DNA from: Candidatus Omnitrophota bacterium
Lineage (GTDB): Bacteria > Omnitrophota > Gorgyraeia > Zapsychrales > JANLHA01
Direction: 5' to 3'
NCBI GenBank assembly: GCA_024653845.1
Contig: JANLHA010000215.1
Span: 1-6,459, forward strand
DNA length: 6,459 nt
The position numbers were made by a program, and so were the translations under genes. The notes under the pieces are model-generated. The model ran no database searches. It was not told the DNA's origin and was given only the letters and a program-made list of their open reading frames with translations. Below are positions 1 through 4,363 of the stretch, piece after piece (within the stretch, counting starts at the first letter, position 1; each line of letters begins with the position of its first letter).

Positions 1-7
1 AGTTAAT

Positions 8-12
8 TCCTC
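8..12 (-). promoter_or_regulatory. Shine-Dalgarno sequence of an unseen downstream gene
   Basis: The last 13 minus-strand nucleotides read TGAGGAATTAACT. The lptC stop TGA runs into GAGGA, and 7 nt remain before the left edge, which is ideal spacing for a start codon just outside. The next gene is therefore probably translated from the same transcript; another Lpt component is the natural guess, but it is not seen. Confidence 0.5.
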
Positions 13-880
13 AATTCTTTGTGGAGTCGCCCATTCCTAAGCCGTCTCCCATCCCCATCTTGCCATCGTCGACCATGATCAACTTCGGGCTTCCCACAAG
101 CTCCAGCTTATCGGTGGCCGCGGTATAAATGGCTTTTTCAGATTGGGTCGAACTTCCTCCCTGCAGAATCAGAACGTTGCCGGAGCAAACAATCTCTTTG
201 AGAGCTTTGATTTTAGGATCGAAGTAAATGTCCATTTGATCTGCCGTCAACGTCCGCTCTTCATGGACCGCAACCACATTTTTAGTCATTCTCGCTTTAT
301 TCTGATCTTGAAAAATTTCAAAAGGCCCATTGCTGGTGATGGTCACAATGCTGCTGTGGGGATTCGCTGGTTCACTTCGAACCTTGATGGTCACATCTTT
401 CTCAATTCGCGCGAATTTTGTTCCAGGTTTTGCCCATAACCCAATGCCATTGGCCTTCATCCCGCGTTGTTCATGATTCAAAAAAACCGGAGCCGAGGTC
501 AACACCAAATCTTCGCTTCGTTTCCAATCGATAAAATCGGTTGTGAATTGCCCTCCATCTTGAGAGGTCATGACCACATCAGTTTCGAGATGAATATTTC
601 CTGTTACACGATCAACCTTGCCCTTTTGAGCTTTGAGGTTCATCAACTGACTTCCATATTGATTGCCATCCACTTTAAAAATTTCAATCGTGTTTCCCAA
701 AATCTGGGCGGTATCGCCTTTGACGTCCCAAGTTTTTTCTCCTTCTGCCCCATAACCCTGGATATAAAAGCCTTCAAATTCCTGAGCTCCGCCATAGCTC
801 TTGGATTCTTCTCCTTCGGAGTGAGCAAGGTGCGGGGAAATCGCCCAGAAAATGATCAGAATAAAAAAGACCAACCTCAT
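11..880 (-). CDS. lptC: LPS-transport periplasmic protein: LptC-type N-terminal half fused to an LptA/OstA-like C-terminal half
   Basis: It is predicted to be part of the LptB2FG-C-A bridge that moves LPS from the inner to the outer membrane. It has 289 residues against about 190 for E. coli LptC. Residues 1-21 are a hydrophobic N-terminal segment that could be an uncleaved anchor or a signal peptide cut after LAHS. An LptC-like beta region spans about 32-168, with the EKTWDVKGDTAQI segment at 48-60. A second OstA/LptA-like repeat spans about 177-270: ITSNGPFEI at 181-189, KNVVAVHEERTLTADQMDIYF at 200-220, CSGNVLIL at 232-239, KAIYTAATDKLELVGSPKL at 249-267. The C-terminal tail is rich in Gly and Met (KMGMGDGLGMGDSTKN). 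The ATG overlaps the kdsC stop and has a strong GAGGAG (890-885) 4 nt before it. The LptC identity rests on domain order and context; calling it a long LptA is the main alternative. Confidence 0.85.
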   Translation of the reverse strand: MRLVFFILIIFWAISPHLAHSEGEESKSYGGAQEFEGFYIQGYGAEGEKTWDVKGDTAQILGNTIEIFKVDGNQYGSQLMNLKAQKGKVDRVTGNIHLETDVVMTSQDGGQFTTDFIDWKRSEDLVLTSAPVFLNHEQRGMKANGIGLWAKPGTKFARIEKDVTIKVRSEPANPHSSIVTITSNGPFEIFQDQNKARMTKNVVAVHEERTLTADQMDIYFDPKIKALKEIVCSGNVLILQGGSSTQSEKAIYTAATDKLELVGSPKLIMVDDGKMGMGDGLGMGDSTKN

Positions 881-1389
881 ATTTCTCCTCGAAGAATTTT
901 TTCCCAGAGTCCCTGGGTTTTCAAAATCAACTCAATGACTTCGCGGACTGCACCATCTCCTCCAGCCCGCTCAGTAATGTAATGCGCGGTCGCTTTGACC
1001 TCAGGGCGCGCATTGGCTACGGCTACGGCAAGCCCCACTCTTTTAAGGATCGGGAGATCAGGCAAGTCATCTCCGACAAAGCAAACCTCTTCATCACGCA
1101 CCTTAAGATCACTGATCAATTTTTCATAAGCTGGCAATTTGGGATAAGCATCTTGATAAAGATGATCAATTTGAAGATCTTTGGCCCGGGCGGTGACCGG
1201 CTCGGAATAACGAGCGGTGATGATCGCCGTAAAAAAACCTGCCCGCTTGAAACGGACAATTCCATATCCGTCTTGAACATCGAAATTCTTAATTTCTCGG
1301 CCTTCACTATCGACAATGATCAACCCATCGGTTAAAACCCCATCAACGTCGAGAGCCAACAATTTAATTTTTTTAATTCGCTCTTGCAT
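877..1389 (-). CDS. kdsC: 3-deoxy-D-manno-octulosonate 8-phosphate phosphatase (HAD superfamily, C0 type)
   Basis: This enzyme hydrolyses KDO-8-phosphate to KDO and phosphate. It has 170 residues, the usual short cap-less KdsC form that works as a tetramer. HAD motif I is DVDGVLTD at 14-21, with nucleophile D14 and acid/base D16. Motif II is IITARYS at 56-62, with T58; Ala replaces the Gly seen in the common ITGR form. The Lys of motif III is probably K84 in the PKLPAYEKL segment at 83-91. Motif IV is VGDDLPD at 105-111, with metal-binding D107 and D108. The C-terminal GGDGAVRE at 143-150 is typical of KdsC and helps shape the active site of the neighbouring subunit. The ATG follows the kdsD TAA with no gap, and its TGA overlaps the lptC ATG by 4 nt, so translation of the three genes is probably coupled. 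Confidence 0.96.
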   Translation of the reverse strand: MQERIKKIKLLALDVDGVLTDGLIIVDSEGREIKNFDVQDGYGIVRFKRAGFFTAIITARYSEPVTARAKDLQIDHLYQDAYPKLPAYEKLISDLKVRDEEVCFVGDDLPDLPILKRVGLAVAVANARPEVKATAHYITERAGGDGAVREVIELILKTQGLWEKILRGEI

Positions 1390-2349
1390 TTAAAATAACC
1401 CCGCTTTCAATAAATCTTGAATATCCAACAATCCAACGGCCTTACCTGCTTTATCAACGACAGGCAATTCATCCACTTTTTTGTCTTTCAAAAGGGCAAA
1501 AGCTTCGACGGCCAATTTTTCAGAAAGAATGGTCGTCGGGCTCTTGGTCATGACCGCCTTGACCTGCCTCTTCAAAAGATCCGGATCAATTTCCAAGTGT
1601 CGACGCAAATCCCCATCAGTAAAAATTCCTAAAATGCGGCCTCCTTGGTCCACAACACACGCAGATCCACAACGGGCTTTGGTGATCGCCAAGAGGACAT
1701 CTTTGACAAGGGTCTTTTCTTTCACGATCGGGAAATGACTTTTCTGACGCATGATATCTTCGACTCTCAGAAGCAGTCTTCGTCCCAAGGTTCCTGCTGG
1801 ATGATAAAACGCAAAATCCTCTTTTTTGAAATTCCGACGGACAATCAGACACGCTGCCAATGCATCGCCCATGACAAGGGTCACCGTCGTCGAGGCCATG
1901 GGTGCTAACCCTAAAGGACAACCTTCTTTCTTGACACCAATATCAAGCACAACATCGCTATAGCGTGCAAGACTTGAACGAGCATTACCCGTCAAAGCAA
2001 TCGTTTTACATCCCATCTTTTTGACTAGTGGAACGAGACGCGTTGTTTCTTCGGTTTCTCCACTGTTAGAGATCACAATCACCACATCGTCTCTGCGCAA
2101 TTGGCCCAAATCTCCATGCACCGCTTCGGCACTGTGCATAAAAAGACTTGGGGTTCCCGTCGAGGAAAGAGTTGCCGCGATTTTTCGACCGATGATTCCC
2201 GTCTTGCCCATGCCAATAATCACCACTCGTCCCGTGCACTTGAGAATCATCTCAACGGCCTTAAGAAACTTATGATCGATTTTCCTACTTAAGTCACGAA
2301 TGGCTTGCGCTTCAATCTGAATCAATTCTTTGGCTTTTTGGAGTGACAT
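1390..2349 (-). CDS. kdsD: Arabinose-5-phosphate isomerase (SIS domain plus two CBS domains)
   Basis: This enzyme interconverts ribulose-5-phosphate and arabinose-5-phosphate, supplying KdsA. It has 319 residues, the full-length KpsF/GutQ/KdsD type. An N-terminal helix leads into a SIS sugar-phosphate isomerase domain at about 33-167. That domain holds IIGMGKTGIIGRK at 44-56, HSAEAVHGDLG at 72-82, and the phosphate-binding ISNSGETEET at 93-102. The segment LGLAPMASTT follows at 146-155; many relatives have Thr in place of the Met. FAFYHPAGTLGRRLL at 179-193 contains the expected catalytic His, H183, with Ala where Gly is common. Two CBS domains follow at about 195-253 and 265-317. The ATG at 2349 lacks a clear Shine-Dalgarno sequence and lies 35 nt after the kdsA stop; the next start, kdsC, abuts its TAA. 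The KDO neighbours make the biosynthetic KdsD role far more likely than a GutQ-like one. Confidence 0.96.
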   Translation of the reverse strand: MSLQKAKELIQIEAQAIRDLSRKIDHKFLKAVEMILKCTGRVVIIGMGKTGIIGRKIAATLSSTGTPSLFMHSAEAVHGDLGQLRRDDVVIVISNSGETEETTRLVPLVKKMGCKTIALTGNARSSLARYSDVVLDIGVKKEGCPLGLAPMASTTVTLVMGDALAACLIVRRNFKKEDFAFYHPAGTLGRRLLLRVEDIMRQKSHFPIVKEKTLVKDVLLAITKARCGSACVVDQGGRILGIFTDGDLRRHLEIDPDLLKRQVKAVMTKSPTTILSEKLAVEAFALLKDKKVDELPVVDKAGKAVGLLDIQDLLKAGLF

Positions 2350-2359
2350 AAATTATTTT

Positions 2360-2388
2360 CTGAAGGTCTAGAGATTAAAAACCTTCAG
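2360..2388 (-). promoter_or_regulatory. 8-bp hairpin across the kdsA stop and kdsD leader
   Basis: On the minus strand CTGAAGGT (2388-2381) and ACCTTCAG (2367-2360) form a perfect 8-bp stem with a 13-nt loop. The first arm contains the kdsA TGA stop, and the stem ends 10 nt before the kdsD ATG. The minus-strand message has no U-run after it, so it is not a terminator for the operon. On the plus strand it is followed by a T-rich run and would look terminator-like against antisense transcripts. It may affect translation of kdsD, which has no evident Shine-Dalgarno sequence. Confidence 0.4.
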
Positions 2389-3215
2389 TCCTTTTTATTT
2401 TTTATCACCTTATCAATCGCAATCAAATCCACCAGCAAATCTTCTAACTGATCAAGCCGAAGCATGTTCGGCCCGTCGGACAAAGCCTTCGATGGATCCG
2501 TGTGGACTTCCATAAAAATCCCATCACATCCAGCGGCTACGCCACATCGCGCCAAAAGAGGGATGAATTCACTCTTCCCCCCCGTCGCATTCCCCAATCC
2601 TCCGGGCTGCTGCACGCTATGCGAAACATCCATAATGACAGGGCATCCCAATTGACCCATGATGGCCAATGACCGAAAATCCGTCACCAAATTGTTATAT
2701 CCAAATGTCGAACCACGTTCAGTCAGCAAGACATTTTCGTTTCCGCTTTGGCGAACTTTCTCAACGGCGGCCTTCATATCCCAAGGTGCTAGAAACTGGC
2801 CCTTTTTGATATTCACAATTTTCTTCGTTTGTGCTACGGCAATAAGCAAATCGGTTTGTCGACACAAAAATGCAGGAATCTGCAAAATATCCAAAACTTT
2901 AGCAGCGGTTTTCACCTCATCGATTTCATGGACATCGCTCGTGACAGGAACATCAAAACGGTCTTTGACTTCCTTAAGAATTGCCAAACCCTCTTTCAAT
3001 CCCGGGCCACGAAACGAAGATATCGACGTACGGTTTGCCTTGTCATAGCTGGCCTTGAAAATAAATGGAACTTTCAAACGGCTCGTGATGTCTTTCAGTT
3101 GAGAAGCAATCGTCATCACCGTCTTCTTATCTTCAATGACACAAGGTCCGGCGATCAAAACAAAAGGATTCCCACCACCGAATTTGATATTGCCGAGTTT
3201 AATAATTTTTTTCAT
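2385..3215 (-). CDS. kdsA: 3-deoxy-D-manno-octulosonate 8-phosphate synthase, metal-dependent type
   Basis: This enzyme condenses phosphoenolpyruvate with arabinose-5-phosphate to give KDO-8-phosphate, the committed KDO step in the cytoplasm. From the ATG at 3215 it has 276 residues, normal for the TIM-barrel family. A TTG two codons upstream is also in frame, but the GGA ribosome-binding stretch is 9 nt before the ATG and only 3 nt before the TTG, so I chose the ATG. Visible motifs are GPC at 23-25, FKASYDKANRTS at 53-64, SDVHE at 93-97, CRQTD at 118-122, NIKKGQF at 135-141, RGSTFGYNN at 167-175, DVSHSVQQPGG at 196-206, MEVH at 235-238 and KALSD at 243-247. C25, H199, E236 and D247 match the four metal ligands known in the Aquifex-type (class II) enzyme; the metal-independent E. 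coli type has Asn at the Cys position. It follows a 279-nt gap after kdsB. Confidence 0.97.
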   Translation of the reverse strand: MKKIIKLGNIKFGGGNPFVLIAGPCVIEDKKTVMTIASQLKDITSRLKVPFIFKASYDKANRTSISSFRGPGLKEGLAILKEVKDRFDVPVTSDVHEIDEVKTAAKVLDILQIPAFLCRQTDLLIAVAQTKKIVNIKKGQFLAPWDMKAAVEKVRQSGNENVLLTERGSTFGYNNLVTDFRSLAIMGQLGCPVIMDVSHSVQQPGGLGNATGGKSEFIPLLARCGVAAGCDGIFMEVHTDPSKALSDGPNMLRLDQLEDLLVDLIAIDKVIKNKKD

Positions 3216-3257
3216 AATCAATTCCAGTCTTAATCTCGTTGATGGGGATCATTCCAT

Positions 3258-3360
3258 TTTTAGTCAATTAGCATCCCACTCGCTCACAATCGTCCCGTCT
3301 TATCTCGTATGAAATGTCGACGGGCCTCCAGTTCGCCCGTGAATTGCTAATTGACTAAAA
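3258..3360. repeat. 103-nt element bounded by perfect 16-bp inverted repeats, upstream of kdsA
   Basis: TTTTAGTCAATTAGCA (3258-3273) and its exact reverse complement (3345-3360) enclose a 71-nt core. The core is visibly more G+C-rich than its flanks. The ends can be read as an 11-bp terminal repeat GTCAATTAGCA flanked by TA on both sides, the pattern of small TA-targeted non-autonomous elements (MITEs), but the TA pair also follows automatically from the palindrome. No transposase is present. It ends 42 nt before the kdsA ATG, so it would be transcribed in any kdsB-kdsA read-through message. Alternatives are a structured leader or a protein-binding site. Each arm carries a TTGACT -35-like hexamer on one strand, but no good -10 follows toward kdsA. 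Confidence 0.7.
3294..3340 (-). promoter_or_regulatory. Mutually exclusive hairpins in the core of the inverted-repeat element
   Basis: In minus-strand RNA, ACGGGC (3340-3335) can pair with GCCCGT (3325-3320), a 6-bp GC-rich stem with a 9-nt loop. The same downstream arm, as CCCGTC (3324-3319), can instead pair with GACGGG (3299-3294). Two hairpins therefore compete for one segment, the geometry of an attenuator or riboswitch-like switch. Whether this is functional or a by-product of a repeat element cannot be told from one copy. I recognise no known riboswitch class. Confidence 0.3.
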
Positions 3361-3386
3361 TATTTTTTCATAAAAATTTACTAATT

Positions 3387-3493
3387 GGGGCAAGAATTAA
3401 TCCCTGAGTGAACTCCAGACACCGTCTTCAATAAGGTTTTCAATTCTAGCTCAAGAGGGTGTCCGTGTGAACGAATGGGTTGATTCTTACCCC
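3387..3493 (-). other. Potential long-range RNA fold directly after the kdsB stop codon
   Basis: On the minus strand GGGGTAAGAAT (3493-3483) can pair over 11 positions with ATTCTTGCCCC (3397-3387). One pair is G-U, and only in minus-strand RNA; the plus strand would have a C-A mismatch there. Inside it, CCC/GGG (3479-3477 with 3404-3402) and GACACC/GGTGTC (3463-3458 with 3423-3418) can add stacked stems. The fold starts 1 nt after the kdsB stop. There is no open coding frame of note. It is too long and lacks the U-run of a simple terminator, and it does not match tRNA or tmRNA ends. It could be a 3'-end processing structure, part of an insertion, or chance. Confidence 0.3.
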
Positions 3494-3494
3494 A

Positions 3495-4235
3495 TCATAC
3501 TTTATTTCTCATCAATTCAGAAACCCGCTCCAAATCTTCCGGCGTATCAACACCAACAGTCTCATAATCCGTCAAGACCGTCTTGATTTTATATCCCCGC
3601 TCCAACACACGCAATTGCTCCAACTTTTCTGTTTTTTCCAAATCAGAAACAGACAGCTGCGAAAACTTTTTTAAAAAATCTTTGCGATAGGCATACAGCC
3701 CTAAATGCTGGTAACATTTGATCGTCGAGAAATTCTTTTGATCACGATTGAAAGGAATCGCGGCCCTCGAAAAATACAAGGCATAACCCCGGTCATCCAC
3801 AACCACTTTGACCACGTTGGGATTTTTTAAAAATTCTTCTTTCGTAATTTTTCGAATGGCTGTTGCCATCGGACATTGAGGATCATCAATCAAGGTCTGC
3901 ACCAAGGCATCAATCACTTTTGCCTCAATCAAAGGCTCGTCTCCTTGCACATTCACCACAATATCCGCAGGAATATTCGCAATCGCTTCAGCAATTCGGT
4001 CCGTTCCCGATTCATGAGCAGCCGAAGTCATCACGGCCTTGGCTCCAAAAGCTTTTGCCGCGTCCAAAACTCTCTGATCATCACAAGCGACAATCACATC
4101 CTTGACTAACCGACTTTTTGTAACCCTTTGCCACACATGCTGAATCATGGGCATTCCCTGAATGGGTGCCAAAACTTTGCCAGGAAAGCGCGTGGACGCC
4201 CACCGCGCAGGAATCACAGCCACTACAGAAGACAT
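3495..4235 (-). CDS. kdsB: 3-deoxy-manno-octulosonate cytidylyltransferase (CMP-KDO synthetase)
   Basis: This cytoplasmic enzyme couples KDO to CTP, giving CMP-KDO and pyrophosphate, the donor for the KDO transferase that builds the LPS core. The 246-residue length is normal for the family. Visible family motifs are the nucleotide-binding IPARWASTRFPGK at 8-20, ACDD at 50-53, HESGTDR at 74-80, and NVQGDEP at 95-101 with the metal-binding D99. Others are the YFSRAAIPF segment at 154-162, HLGLYAYRK at 177-185, EKLEQLR at 203-209, and the C-terminal GVDTPEDLE at 228-236 with D230. The ATG start is preceded by a good Shine-Dalgarno sequence. It is the first gene of the KDO cluster, but a 279-nt structured gap separates it from kdsA, unlike the tight spacing downstream. 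No key residue appears missing. Confidence 0.97.
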   Translation of the reverse strand: MSSVVAVIPARWASTRFPGKVLAPIQGMPMIQHVWQRVTKSRLVKDVIVACDDQRVLDAAKAFGAKAVMTSAAHESGTDRIAEAIANIPADIVVNVQGDEPLIEAKVIDALVQTLIDDPQCPMATAIRKITKEEFLKNPNVVKVVVDDRGYALYFSRAAIPFNRDQKNFSTIKCYQHLGLYAYRKDFLKKFSQLSVSDLEKTEKLEQLRVLERGYKIKTVLTDYETVGVDTPEDLERVSELMRNKV

Positions 4236-4242
4236 CTTTGAA

Positions 4243-4248
4243 CCCCTT
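4243..4248 (-). promoter_or_regulatory. Shine-Dalgarno sequence of kdsB
   Basis: The minus strand reads AAGGGG, then 7 nt, then the kdsB ATG. This is the clearest ribosome binding site with independent spacing in the window. It fixes the kdsB start and fits kdsB being the first gene of a transcript. Confidence 0.65.
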
Positions 4249-4287
4249 CATCGAATATATAATATATGCCTTATTGAAATATGAAAT

Positions 4288-4315
4288 ATTATAGGACAGG
4301 AATGATTTTAAGCAA
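4288..4315 (-). promoter_or_regulatory. Predicted sigma-70-type promoter for the KDO gene cluster
   Basis: On the minus strand a perfect TATAAT (-10) lies at 4293-4288. A weak -35, TTGCTT (three of six matches), lies at 4315-4310 with a 16-nt spacer. Transcription would start near 4281, giving a leader of about 46 nt before the kdsB ATG. The placement in the only gap between the upstream membrane protein and kdsB supports it. The gap is AT-rich (a tandem AATATAT pair lies at 4254-4267), so a chance TATAAT is possible. Confidence 0.5.
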
Positions 4316-4363
4316 ACTTATTCTCAAACCTCAAGATTATGGCCAAAATGCCGCTTCCAGGCC

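Noticed and set aside
467..982. 171-codon open frame on the plus strand, antisense to lptC and the end of kdsC
   Set aside because: It lies opposite two well-supported overlapping genes, has no recognisable motif, and its composition fits a shadow of the minus-strand coding frame.
2659..3233. Long plus-strand open frames opposite kdsA
   Set aside because: KdsA is unmistakable on the minus strand with all its motifs in order; the opposite frames show no family features or ribosome binding site.
3262..3267. kdsA promoter from the TTGACT in the inverted-repeat arm
   Set aside because: At a 17-nt spacing the -10 position reads CATCAA, only three of six matches, so a promoter cannot be supported.
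3274..3344. Short minus-strand open frame through the core of the inverted-repeat element
   Set aside because: It has a readable run ending in GTGGGATGCTAA but no start codon or ribosome binding site, and is only about 30 codons between stops.
3387..3493. tRNA, tmRNA or T-box in the kdsB-kdsA gap
   Set aside because: The GGGG...CCCC closing stem and a GTTC drew attention, but the 107-nt length, missing D/T-arm geometry, and missing tmRNA or T-box signature sequences do not fit.
4341..4363. Terminator after the DUF3108-like gene
   Set aside because: Only a 4-bp GGCC/GGCC pairing is visible, with no U-run after it; too weak to call.
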